The notes under the pieces are model-generated. The model saw only the letters and a program-made list of their open reading frames with translations, was not told where the DNA came from and made no database searches. The translations under genes were made by a program, and so were the position numbers. From an uncultured Collinsella sp. (GTDB taxonomy: Bacteria; Actinomycetota; Coriobacteriia; Coriobacteriales; Coriobacteriaceae), in contig UQUL01000032.1 of assembly GCA_900544235.1 (NCBI GenBank), positions 1 through 22,291 of the forward strand: a stretch of 22,291 bases of DNA, given 5' to 3'. Each line of letters starts with the position of its first letter. Positions within the stretch are counted from its first letter, which is position 1. Shown piece by piece: positions 7,538 through 14,488 of this stretch.

Positions 7538-8518
7538 ATGAAATTCGCACGCGATTGTCGTTCGAGCGAATCCAACGAAGCAACTGCGCAGCTGCTGTTC
7601 GAAGCGCTGCCGTGGATTAAAAACCTGACCGGCAAGACGGTCGTTATCAAGTATGGCGGGGCCGCCATGGTAGACGAGCAACTACGTCGCGACGTGATGA
7701 GCGACATCGTTTTGCTCAAGATTATCGGCATGCGCCCCGTCATCGTGCATGGCGGTGGTAAAGCCATCAACGAGGCGCTGAGCCATTACGATATGCCCGT
7801 CGAGTTTAAGAACGGTCAGCGCGTGACCACGCCGGCGACCATGGATATCGTGCGCGAGGTGCTGGGCGGCAAGGTTAACCAAGAGCTGGTGGCGGCAATC
7901 AACCACCACGGTAACTTGGCCGTGGGCGTATCGGGCAGCGACGCCGGCACGCTCATCGCCGAGCCGCTCGACCCCGAGCTCGGACGCGTGGGCAAAGTGA
8001 CGCATGTCAACACCGACTACATCGAGAACTTGCTCGATAGCGAGTATATTCCCGTCATCGCTACCGTCGCGGCGGGGGAGGACGGTGGCTTCTTCAATAT
8101 CAACGCCGACACCGCCGCCGGTGCCGTTGCGGCGGCGCTCCACGCGCACAAGGCGATCTTTTTGACCGACGTCGACGGCCTGTACAAGGACTTTAGCGAT
8201 AAAGACTCGCTCATCTCCAACCTAACGCTCGACGAGGTTAATGAGATGCTCTACGGTGGCGAGGTCGATAAGGGCATGATTCCCAAACTGCGCGCGGCCG
8301 TCGATGCGCTTGTCGGCGGCGTATTTCGCGCTCACATCATTAACGGTACCACGCCGCATTCGCTGCTCCTGGAGCTGCTGACCGATGCCGGCGTCGGCAC
8401 CGTGATCCACTCTACCGAGACGGCCTATGAATTTGATACGCACCCGCACCCGCTTTCGACCTTTGCGGCGCGCCTGACCGAGAACCTCGACGAGGTCGAG
8501 AAGCTCCAGACGGTCTAG
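7538..8518 (+). CDS. argB: Acetylglutamate kinase
   Basis: ArgB phosphorylates N-acetylglutamate with ATP, the second step and usual control point of the pathway. The 326-residue product shows KYGGAAM (near 35), VHGGGKAIN (near 70), GVSGSDAG (near 130), FNINADTAAGAVAAAL (near 185) and FLTDVDGLY (near 208). About 30 residues precede the first glycine loop, and the tail has AHIINGTTPHSLLLELLTD. An N-terminal helix of this kind and a tail like this mark the hexameric, arginine-inhibited kinases; the short E. coli type lacks the extension. Feedback inhibition by arginine is therefore likely but inferred. I chose the ATG at 7538, which has GACGAGGC upstream, over an in-frame ATG at 7487 that adds 17 unrelated residues. 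Confidence 0.95.
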   Translation: MKFARDCRSSESNEATAQLLFEALPWIKNLTGKTVVIKYGGAAMVDEQLRRDVMSDIVLLKIIGMRPVIVHGGGKAINEALSHYDMPVEFKNGQRVTTPATMDIVREVLGGKVNQELVAAINHHGNLAVGVSGSDAGTLIAEPLDPELGRVGKVTHVNTDYIENLLDSEYIPVIATVAAGEDGGFFNINADTAAGAVAAALHAHKAIFLTDVDGLYKDFSDKDSLISNLTLDEVNEMLYGGEVDKGMIPKLRAAVDALVGGVFRAHIINGTTPHSLLLELLTDAGVGTVIHSTETAYEFDTHPHPLSTFAARLTENLDEVEKLQTV

Positions 8519-8586
8519 CTGGTTAGAAATCGTCACACCGTTACACCCACAGTCCGCGCCGCCTGGCGCTTAACGAAAGGCATCTC

Positions 8587-9870
8587 ATGTCACTTGCAGC
8601 TCAACAATCGCTCGAATCCCACTACGTTATGCAAACCTTTGGCCGCTCGCCGGTCGAGTTTGTCGAGGGCCACGGCATGAAGCTCACCGGCGACGATGGT
8701 CGCGAATATCTCGATTTTCTTGCAGGTATTGGCGTATGCAGCCTAGGCCACGGCAACCCGGCGGTGCTCTCGGCGCTCGAGGCCCAGGCCAAAAAGCTCC
8801 TGCATGTCTCCAACTACTTCTACATTGAGCAGCGCGGCCAGGTCGCGGCGTTGCTGTCCAAGCTCGCCAACGACGATGCGGACGGTGCGCGCGTGCTTGC
8901 CGACGCGATTGCCGCTGGCGACGAGACCACGGCGGCGGCGCTTGGCGCTCCGGCTGCGGGCGAGCAGGTGTGGGAGACGTTCTTTGCCAATTCCGGTGCC
9001 GAGGCCAACGAGGGCTCTATGAAGCTCGCGCGTCTGTACGCCAAACGTGCCGGCAACAGTGGCAACACCATCGTGTGTATGCGCGGCGGATTTCATGGTC
9101 GTACGCTCGAGACCATTGCGGCGACCATGCAGGATTGGCTGCAGGACAGTTTCCGCCCGCTGCCGGGTGGCTTTGTGGCATGCACACCCAACGATGTAGA
9201 TGAACTGCACGCAATCTTTAAGCAGTTGGGAAGCGAGATTTGCGCTGTGATGCTCGAGCCGATCCAGGGCGAAAGCGGTGTGCATCCCATGACCGAGGAG
9301 TTTATGGCTGCGGCGCGCGACTTGGCACACGAGGTGGGTGCCGTGCTTATCGCCGACGAGGTCCAGTGTGGTATTTTCCGCTCCGGCAAGCCGTTTGCGT
9401 TCCAGACTTATGGTGTGGAGCCCGATATCATGAGTCTTGCCAAGGGCATCGCCGACGGCGTGCCCATGGGTGCCGTGGTGGCAAAGAAGGAAATCGCTGA
9501 CATCTTTAAGCCCGGCGACCATGGTTCGACCTTCGGCGGCAGCTGCTTGGCCATCGCGGCGTGTGCCGCGACGCTCTCCGCGCTTGTGCGCGGTGACTAC
9601 GCAGACCATGCCGCCAAGGTGGGTGCCTATATGGAGGCAAGGCTCGCCAAGCTGCCGCATGTTACCGAGGTGCGTGGTCGCGGCCTAATGCTCGGCTGCG
9701 ATTTGGACGATGCTGCGGGTGATGCGCACGACGTTGTGGCTCGCGCATTGGTGGCTGGTACCGTGATTAACGCTACAGGTGCACATACACTGCGCTTCTT
9801 GCCGCCGCTCGTGTGCGAGGAAGCCGATGTGGACAGCCTAATCGAGATCCTGGCGGGTGTTTTAGCTTAG
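8587..9870 (+). CDS. argD: Acetylornithine aminotransferase with an internal insertion
   Basis: ArgD is a fold-type I, PLP-dependent enzyme that converts N-acetylglutamate semialdehyde and glutamate to N-acetylornithine. The 427-residue product has the cofactor-contacting NSGAEANEGSMKLAR (135-149), GGFHGRTLETIAAT (167-180), the PLP-pairing aspartate in IADEVQCGIFRSG (Asp257) and the Schiff-base lysine in SLAKGIADG (Lys286). An Ala- and Asp-rich stretch at about 95-127 has no counterpart in typical ArgD proteins, where this loop is only a few residues. That explains the slightly long protein. The start ATG follows CGAAAGG. It is the last gene of the arg cluster and is followed by a large terminator-like hairpin. 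Related aminotransferases (GabT, RocD) are excluded mainly by context. Confidence 0.92.
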   Translation: MSLAAQQSLESHYVMQTFGRSPVEFVEGHGMKLTGDDGREYLDFLAGIGVCSLGHGNPAVLSALEAQAKKLLHVSNYFYIEQRGQVAALLSKLANDDADGARVLADAIAAGDETTAAALGAPAAGEQVWETFFANSGAEANEGSMKLARLYAKRAGNSGNTIVCMRGGFHGRTLETIAATMQDWLQDSFRPLPGGFVACTPNDVDELHAIFKQLGSEICAVMLEPIQGESGVHPMTEEFMAAARDLAHEVGAVLIADEVQCGIFRSGKPFAFQTYGVEPDIMSLAKGIADGVPMGAVVAKKEIADIFKPGDHGSTFGGSCLAIAACAATLSALVRGDYADHAAKVGAYMEARLAKLPHVTEVRGRGLMLGCDLDDAAGDAHDVVARALVAGTVINATGAHTLRFLPPLVCEEADVDSLIEILAGVLA

Positions 9871-9881
9871 CGCCATCAGAC

Positions 9882-9959
9882 ATAGCAGTTTGAAGCGGGT
9901 TCCAGACCGTCACGTGCCGTTTGGCGCACGATTGGGCAAACTGGAGCCCGTTTTGCTAT
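9882..9959 (+). terminator. Large terminator-like structure ending the arg cluster
   Basis: CGGGTTCCAG (9896-9905) pairs with CTGGAGCCCG (9941-9950) over ten positions with one wobble, and TTTT follows. An outer helix joins ATAGCA (9882-9887) with TGCTAT (9954-9959). Between the arms is a small hairpin, GTGCC/GGCGCAC. It begins 12 bases after the argD stop. Confidence 0.6.
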
Positions 9960-9990
9960 CGATTTGCCATGGCTGGGATAGGCCGTGTGC

Positions 9991-10024
9991 AAAAAAGAAA
10001 GGCCCCCATCGCTGGGAGCCTTTT
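9991..10024 (-). terminator. Intrinsic terminator, stronger on the minus strand
   Basis: AAAGGCCCCC (9998-10007) and GGGAGCCTTT (10014-10023) pair with one mismatch over a 6-base loop. Read on the minus strand it is followed by TTTCTTTTTT; on the plus strand only four T follow. It lies just beyond the truncated tRNA end at 10031-10050, in the position a tRNA terminator would take. Confidence 0.65.
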
Positions 10025-10030
10025 CAATCA

Positions 10031-10050
10031 AGTGGTGGGCGATGAGGGAT
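10031..10050 (-). pseudogene. Detached copy of a tRNA-Val 3' end
   Basis: The 20 bases agtggtgggcgatgagggat are identical to 10217-10236, which are the 3' T-stem strand, 3' acceptor strand and CCA of the tRNA-Val gene plus two flanking bases. Similarity continues weakly for about ten more bases downstream on the minus strand. The rest of the tRNA is missing: from 10051 the sequence is unrelated. It is therefore a partial duplicate rather than a functional tRNA. Confidence 0.7.
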
Positions 10051-10181
10051 GTCCGCGTGCGGCTGGCGCCGCCCGCGCCCCGCTTCGTCGCTCCGCTCCT
10101 CGCGTGCTGCGCTGGAAAACGCTTCGCGTTTCCTCAGCTCCGCACCCTTGCGGGTTCGAATCCCATGCAACGGGCGCAAAC
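10051..10181. other. GC-rich gene-free segment with a lone T-arm sequence and a hairpin
   Basis: No believable gene lies here. Open frames through it encode Arg- and Pro-rich peptides that merely translate tRNA-like DNA. It contains an imperfect hairpin at 10111-10138 (GCTGGAAAACGC against GCGTTTCCTCAGC, 3-base loop). It also contains a plus-strand tRNA T-arm consensus, GGGTTCGAATCCC (10152-10164), with no matching acceptor stem or anticodon arm. Such isolated pieces suggest the scar of recombination at a tRNA locus. Confidence 0.45.
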
Positions 10182-10209
10182 AAAAACGGTCCCCTTGCGA
10201 GGACCGTTT
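10182..10209 (-). terminator. Intrinsic terminator of the tRNA-Val gene
   Basis: AAACGGTCC (10184-10192) and GGACCGTTT (10201-10209) form a perfect 9-bp stem with an 8-base loop. On the minus strand it leads into TTTTT. It starts 9 bases after the tRNA 3' end. Confidence 0.85.
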
Positions 10210-10218
10210 CCAATTCAG

Positions 10219-10294
10219 TGGTGGGCGATGAGGGATTCGAACCCCCAGCCTTGTGCGTGTAAAGCACCTGCGCTAACCGTTGCGCCAATCGCCC
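10219..10294 (-). tRNA. tRNA-Val (anticodon TAC)
   Basis: On the minus strand the acceptor strands GGGCGAT and ATCGCCC pair fully, followed by discriminator A and an encoded CCA. The D stem is GCGC/GCGC. The anticodon loop TTTACAC gives anticodon TAC, which reads valine GTA codons. The T arm is GGGGG-TTCGAAT-CCCTC with one wobble. The top pair of the anticodon stem (27-43) is a G-A mismatch; the other four pairs are sound. The length is 76 bases including CCA. Confidence 0.93.
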
Positions 10295-10304
10295 GCGGGA
10301 ATTG

Positions 10305-10310
10305 AGTATA
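10305..10310 (-). promoter_or_regulatory. Possible -10 element of the tRNA-Val promoter
   Basis: On the minus strand TATACT ends 10 bases before the tRNA 5' end. The nearest -35 candidate (GTGAAC, 16 bases upstream) is poor and sits inside a hairpin that follows asnB. Confidence 0.35.
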
Positions 10311-10335
10311 GCGGAAACCCTGCGGGGTTCACCGC
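10311..10335 (-). terminator. Hairpin after asnB, terminator-like but without a T run
   Basis: On the minus strand GCGG and ACCC pair with GGGT and CCGC around a CGCA loop, with a small internal bulge. It begins 16 bases past the asnB stop. No T run follows, so any termination would be weak or factor-assisted, and asnB may read through into tRNA-Val. Confidence 0.3.
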
Positions 10336-10351
10336 TAATTCATAACGAAAT

Positions 10352-12220
10352 CTAAGCGGAGACTTCGGTGCCCTTGTTCTCGTCGATAAAGAAGCGCTTG
10401 TACCAAATGAGGAACGTCAGCGTGGTGTAGATCTTGCGCTGGTTGAGCGCGCGGCCCTCAAAGTGATCGTCGAGCAGCTTCATGAGCGCATCGGTGTCAA
10501 AGAAATCGGCAGCCCACGGTGCGGTGAAGTACTCCTTGACGTAGTCGTAGTATTTCTGCTCGCGCAGCCAGAACTTAACTGGCACCGGGAAGCCAACCTT
10601 CTTGCGTGTTGCCCACTCATCGGGCAGCGTGCGATTGGCGGCGTGGCGCAGGACAAGTTTGCAGCCCTCTTCGTTGACACGGTAGTTGGCGGGAATATGC
10701 TCGGCGAACTCCATGACCTTTTTGTCCAGGAACGGAACGCGGAGCTCCAGGGAGTGTGCCATGCACATCTTGTCTGCCTTGAGCAGGATGTCGCCCGGAA
10801 GCCACATGTTCATATCCAGATATTGCTTCTTAGAGAGCTCGCAGCAGTCGGGGACCTGCTTGTAGTACTCTGCGCACATTTCGGAGGCGTTCTTGCCGGT
10901 GTCGTAAGCTGGCTTGAGAACCTCGTCAACCTCGGACGGGTCGAACACCTTTGCCTGGCCCACGTACCAGCGCTCGGGGACCTCGGCGCACTTGGTCAGG
11001 AAGTTGTGACCCTTAAAGTAGGGGAGATGCTGAACGAGCGAGCCCAGGGCACGGCGCACGCCGAGCGGCACGCGCTTCTTGAAGGATCGCATCTCGGGGG
11101 TGTCCTCGTACCACTCGTAGCCGGCAAACAGCTCGTCGGCGCCCTCGCCCGAAAGGACGACGGTAACTTCCTCGGCGGCCATCTGTGCCAGATAGTACAG
11201 CGGCACGCTGGAGAGGTTCGATTGCGGCTCGTCCATGTGGTACTGGATATCGGGTAGCGCGTCGAAGAACTCGTCGGCGGTGATCATCTTGCGCACGTTC
11301 TTAATGCCAAGCTTGTCGGAAAGCTCGGCGGCGTAGTTGGTCTCGTTGAAGTTCTTGTAGTCAAAGCCGACGGAATACGTGGTGTCGGGCATGAGGCAGG
11401 CGGCAATGTAGCTGGAGTCGACGCCGCCGGAGAGGAACGAGCCAACTTTAACATCGGCGATGCGGTGCGCGGCAACGCTCTCGTGCACGACCTTGTCGCA
11501 CTCGTCCACGTACTCCTCGAAGCTCTTGGAGTTGTCATCGGTAAAGTCGCAGCTCCAGTAGCGCTTGATGTCCATAGTGTTGGTCGTAAGGTCGTACGTA
11601 AAGCAATGCGCGGGGGCAAGCTTGAACACGCCCTTAAAGAACGTCTCCTCCGTGGCAGGGAACTGCAGCGTGAGGTAGGGACGCAGCGCGTCGCGGTTGA
11701 CGGCCTTCTCAAACTTGGGGTGGTCCAGGAAGCTCTTGATCTCGGAGCCAAACAGCAGCGAGCCGTCGGAGGCCCGGTAGTAATAGAACGGCTTGATGCC
11801 AAAGATGTCACGGGCGCCGAAGAGCTTGTTCCTGTTCTGGTCGTGAATCACGAACGCATACATGCCGCGCAGGCGGTTGACCAGGTCCTCGCCCCACTCC
11901 TCGTAGCCGTGCACCAGGACCTCGGTGTCGGCGTTGCAGTGGAAGACGTAGCCGGCAGCCTCGAGCTCGGCGCGAAGCTCCTGGAAGTTGTAGATCTCGC
12001 CGTTGAAGACGATGGTGACCTTGCCGTCATCGCTCGACATGGGCTGAGCGCCAGCCTCGGAAAGGTCGAGAATCGAAAGACGGCGGAAGCCGAGGGCGAC
12101 GTCATCGACGATGTGCTGGCCACCCATATCCGGCCCGCGATGGATGATGCGATTCATCATGGCCGTGAGAACCAGCTCACTCTGTTCATCTGTACCGGTA
12201 AAACCGACAAAACCGCACAT
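10352..12220 (-). CDS. asnB: Glutamine-hydrolysing asparagine synthetase
   Basis: AsnB makes asparagine from aspartate, ATP and the ammonia of glutamine. I start it at 12220 because the class II glutaminase nucleophile must be Cys2, and the protein then begins MCGFVGFTG; AGAAAGGA lies upstream. An upstream in-frame ATG (12283) would bury this cysteine. The 622-residue product has the glutaminase domain up to about residue 210, with HRGPD (27-31) and FNGEIYN (72-78). The ATP-pyrophosphatase domain follows, with the loop SFLSGGVDSS (261-270) and later LSGEGADELFAGYE. Both active sites look intact. It stands alone on the minus strand with its own promoter. No T-box or other leader structure is visible in the roughly 50-base leader. 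Related synthetases that modify cell-wall or antibiotic substrates exist, but the full-length standard layout favours asparagine synthesis. Confidence 0.92.
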   Translation of the reverse strand: MCGFVGFTGTDEQSELVLTAMMNRIIHRGPDMGGQHIVDDVALGFRRLSILDLSEAGAQPMSSDDGKVTIVFNGEIYNFQELRAELEAAGYVFHCNADTEVLVHGYEEWGEDLVNRLRGMYAFVIHDQNRNKLFGARDIFGIKPFYYYRASDGSLLFGSEIKSFLDHPKFEKAVNRDALRPYLTLQFPATEETFFKGVFKLAPAHCFTYDLTTNTMDIKRYWSCDFTDDNSKSFEEYVDECDKVVHESVAAHRIADVKVGSFLSGGVDSSYIAACLMPDTTYSVGFDYKNFNETNYAAELSDKLGIKNVRKMITADEFFDALPDIQYHMDEPQSNLSSVPLYYLAQMAAEEVTVVLSGEGADELFAGYEWYEDTPEMRSFKKRVPLGVRRALGSLVQHLPYFKGHNFLTKCAEVPERWYVGQAKVFDPSEVDEVLKPAYDTGKNASEMCAEYYKQVPDCCELSKKQYLDMNMWLPGDILLKADKMCMAHSLELRVPFLDKKVMEFAEHIPANYRVNEEGCKLVLRHAANRTLPDEWATRKKVGFPVPVKFWLREQKYYDYVKEYFTAPWAADFFDTDALMKLLDDHFEGRALNQRKIYTTLTFLIWYKRFFIDENKGTEVSA

Positions 12221-12276
12221 GCAAGATCCTTTCTGCTGACGGCTTAGGTGCGCTGCCGCAAGGTTTGCAGCAGTCG

Positions 12277-12305
12277 ATATCAATCAATCCTTACTATCAT
12301 GCCAA
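12277..12305 (-). promoter_or_regulatory. Probable asnB promoter
   Basis: On the minus strand TTGGCA (12300-12305) and TGATAT (12277-12282) are separated by exactly 17 bases. Transcription would start near 12270, giving a leader of about 50 bases. Confidence 0.55.
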
Positions 12306-12345
12306 TCTTTTGCTTCGTGATGGGGCATAAGCGCCGAGGGGACCG

Positions 12346-12384
12346 AAAAACCACGGCCCGCACGTTGGGTGAAGCGGCGGGCCG
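12346..12384 (-). terminator. Intrinsic terminator behind the permease remnant
   Basis: CGGCCCGC (12354-12361) and GCGGGCCG (12377-12384) form an 8-bp GC stem. On the minus strand TGGTTTTT follows. It lies 39 bases past the stop of the permease fragment and looks like the original end of that lost operon. Confidence 0.6.
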
Positions 12385-12423
12385 CGACTGCGACGATTAC
12401 TGTGTGCGAGAGCGCGAGAGGGG

Positions 12424-12639
12424 CTAGCGCTTGCCGCGCTTGGCAAGGCGGTGCTCTACCTTGGTGACGACGTGGATGAGCGGAATCGTCACAACCAGAT
12501 AGTAGAGTGCGGCGCAAATGTAGGGTGTGATGTTGCCCGTGGTGGCCGTGAGGTTTTTGGAGAACAGCATGAGTTCCATGACGACGACGCTCGAAAGCAG
12601 CGACGTGTCCTTGTAGAGCATGACAAGCTCACTGGTCAT
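12424..12639 (-). pseudogene. C-terminal remnant of an amino-acid ABC transporter permease
   Basis: The 71 codons encode the final part of a HisM/GlnP-type inner-membrane permease. ELVMLYKDTSLLSSVVVMEL corresponds to the cytoplasmic coupling segment after the EAA loop. It is followed by a hydrophobic helix (YICAALYYLVVTIPLIHVV) and the usual basic tail VEHRLAKRGKR. A full permease has about 220 residues, and the N-terminal two thirds is absent. Upstream codons continue open to about 12690 but no longer resemble a permease. The first ATG has GCGGGG immediately against it, with no proper spacing for a ribosome-binding site. It is therefore probably a dead fragment left by a deletion. The partner binding-protein and ATPase genes are not in the window. 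The family assignment is fairly sure, the substrate unknown. Confidence 0.65.
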
Positions 12640-12760
12640 CCCCGCATCACGCGCATTTGTAGGGCGGGGGTTTGTTATTCCGAATTAACCGTGTGCTGGT
12701 CCTTGCAAGTTTTTAGGGTGCTGAGACACTCGCAAGGTCAGGTGGCATATTAGGATGGTT

Positions 12761-12766
12761 GATAAT
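12761..12766 (+). promoter_or_regulatory. Possible -10 element upstream of the MurE-like gene
   Basis: GATAAT lies 74 bases before the start codon in a TA-richer stretch. No good -35 is present at 16-18 bases. The 200-base gap 12640-12840 also holds CCTTGC (12701-12706) facing GCAAGG (12732-12737), and otherwise nothing I can identify. Confidence 0.3.
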
Positions 12767-12840
12767 ACAGGGGCGCGACCGGATTCATCTGAGACGGTTT
12801 TTGCTCTTTTAAGGTTAGGTTTAGCGAGAAAGGTCGTTAT

Positions 12841-14358
12841 ATGTCGGGTACGACGAAGGAGAAGCTGGCTTTGATGCGCTATGTGGAGCTGCTCGAGGCC
12901 GAGGCCCTTGTTGTTTCCAAGCCGGATACTCTTTGCGACCAGCGCATCGAGTTTGCGACCGACGACTCGCGCCAGGTGCGTCCGGGCACATTGTTTGTCT
13001 GCAAGGGCCGTGCGTTCAAGCCCGAGTATCTGGTCTCGGCGATTGCCGAAGGCGCCGTGGCGTACGTGTCCGAGGTTGATTACGACGTCGATATTCCCGC
13101 TGTGATCGTCAACGATATCCGCCGTACGCTCGCTGTGGTGGCGGACGCCTATTACGGTCATCCCTCGGGCAAGGTGAAGGTCTGCGCTTTTACGGGCACC
13201 AAGGGCAAGTCGACCTGCAGCTTTTATCTGCGTGGCATTCTTGCCAACGAGGCTAAGCTCACGGGCCGTCATCGACCAGCCCTCAACACGGGTATCGAGT
13301 TCGATGACGGTATCGAGGCCGGTCCTTCTAAGCTAACGACCCCCGAGTCCTTCCTTTTGCAGTCGCGTATCGCACATGCCGCCGAGGCGGGCGCTCCGTG
13401 GCTGGTCATGGAGGCGTCGAGCCAGGGCCTCAAATACGAGCGTACGGGCAAGATTGACTTTGAAGTGGGCGCCTTTACCAATATCGGTGAGGACCATATC
13501 TCGCCGATCGAGCACCCCACGCTCGAGGATTACTTTGCCAGCAAGCTCAAGATTTTTTCGCAGAGCCGCTTTGCCGTGGTCAACCTCGATATGGACCACG
13601 TCGACCGCGTGCTCGAGGCGGCGTCCCGCTGCGAGCGCACGGTGACGTTCTCGCTGACCGATGGACGCGCCGACGTGCGTGCGTTGGCCATTCGCAACGG
13701 CGATTGCGGCGTGATCGCCACGGTCCGCACGCCGCGCTTTACGCGTGACATCGTGATTCCCACGCCCGTCAAGTTCAACGTGTCCAATGCGCTTGCCGCC
13801 ATTGCCTGCGCCGAGGCCCTCGGCATTTCCGAAGAGGGCATCGTCCATGGCTTTGAGGGCGTCTTTGTTCCCGGTCGCATGGAGCTCTATCCGTCTGCAT
13901 CGGGCAAGATTTTGGGCGTCGTTGACTATGCGCACAACGGCATGAGCCTCGAGACGCTTTTGCGCGACCTGCGCGAGAACTATCCCGAGCGCGAGCTGGC
14001 GGTTGTCTTTGGTGCAACGGGAGGCAAGGGTGTCGATCGCCGTACTACGATGGGTATCGCTGCCGGCAAGTACGCCGATCGCATCGTGATTACCGAGGAT
14101 GACCCGGGCCCCGAGGACGTCGAGGACATCTGCGCCGAGATCGCGCGCAATGTCCAGGCGCAGGGAAACGATAGCTGGCAGATCGTGTGCGACCGCGCCG
14201 CCGCTATCGAGACGGCCGTGCGCGAGACCGACCGCCCCGCTGTGGTTATCGTGACCGGCAAGGGCGAGGAGGAGTGCATGCTGCGCAAGAACGGACCCGA
14301 GCCCTGCGAGCGTGATGGCTCGGTTCTCAAACGCATCCTTGCGGCGTACGACGCCTAA
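12841..14358 (+). CDS. MurE-like UDP-MurNAc-tripeptide synthetase (Mur ligase family)
   Basis: Mur ligases of this type add the third amino acid to UDP-MurNAc-L-Ala-D-Glu in the cytoplasm, using ATP. The 505-residue product has the MurE N-terminal block DDSRQVRPGTLFVCKG (near 41-56) and the ATP loop TGTKGKST (119-126, Ser where Thr is common). It also has MEASSQGL, NIGEDHISPIEHP, the YFASKLKIF block with the lysine that is carbamylated in MurE, and DYAHNG before the C-terminal domain. Where DAP-adding MurE reads DNPR, this protein has EDDPGPED (near 418-425), so the amino acid it adds is not obvious. It belongs to the divergent branch seen beside classical MurE in many anaerobic Gram-positives. 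It stands apart from any mur/dcw cluster. The ATG has AGAAAGG 7 bases upstream. Confidence 0.8.
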   Translation: MSGTTKEKLALMRYVELLEAEALVVSKPDTLCDQRIEFATDDSRQVRPGTLFVCKGRAFKPEYLVSAIAEGAVAYVSEVDYDVDIPAVIVNDIRRTLAVVADAYYGHPSGKVKVCAFTGTKGKSTCSFYLRGILANEAKLTGRHRPALNTGIEFDDGIEAGPSKLTTPESFLLQSRIAHAAEAGAPWLVMEASSQGLKYERTGKIDFEVGAFTNIGEDHISPIEHPTLEDYFASKLKIFSQSRFAVVNLDMDHVDRVLEAASRCERTVTFSLTDGRADVRALAIRNGDCGVIATVRTPRFTRDIVIPTPVKFNVSNALAAIACAEALGISEEGIVHGFEGVFVPGRMELYPSASGKILGVVDYAHNGMSLETLLRDLRENYPERELAVVFGATGGKGVDRRTTMGIAAGKYADRIVITEDDPGPEDVEDICAEIARNVQAQGNDSWQIVCDRAAAIETAVRETDRPAVVIVTGKGEEECMLRKNGPEPCERDGSVLKRILAAYDA

Positions 14359-14488
14359 GCGCCGCTGCCTTTAGGATGGCGTTTGCGGATCCTCGACGCC
14401 CGATGATGCGGTGCCTCTCAAGCGTGTTCACCTTAGGGAAAACGCGGTACCAAGATTAAGTCTTTTCTACGTAATAAATGGAGTGACC

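Noticed and set aside
10028..10288. Open frames on both strands across the tRNA-Val locus
   Set aside because: Their peptides (such as AGGSNPSSP and RDSNPQP) are the well-known false translations of tRNA genes.
10463..12247. Two long plus-strand open frames (260-264 codons) opposite asnB
   Set aside because: They are shadows of the well-conserved asparagine synthetase, with no start signals and no family features.
12221..12276. T-box or other amino-acid-sensing leader for asnB
   Set aside because: The expected leader is only about 50 bases, with no T-box sequence and no terminator hairpin.
12284..12517. A 77-codon minus-strand frame overlapping the permease remnant and its terminator
   Set aside because: It runs through the terminator stem and overlaps the recognisable permease frame, and it has no family resemblance.
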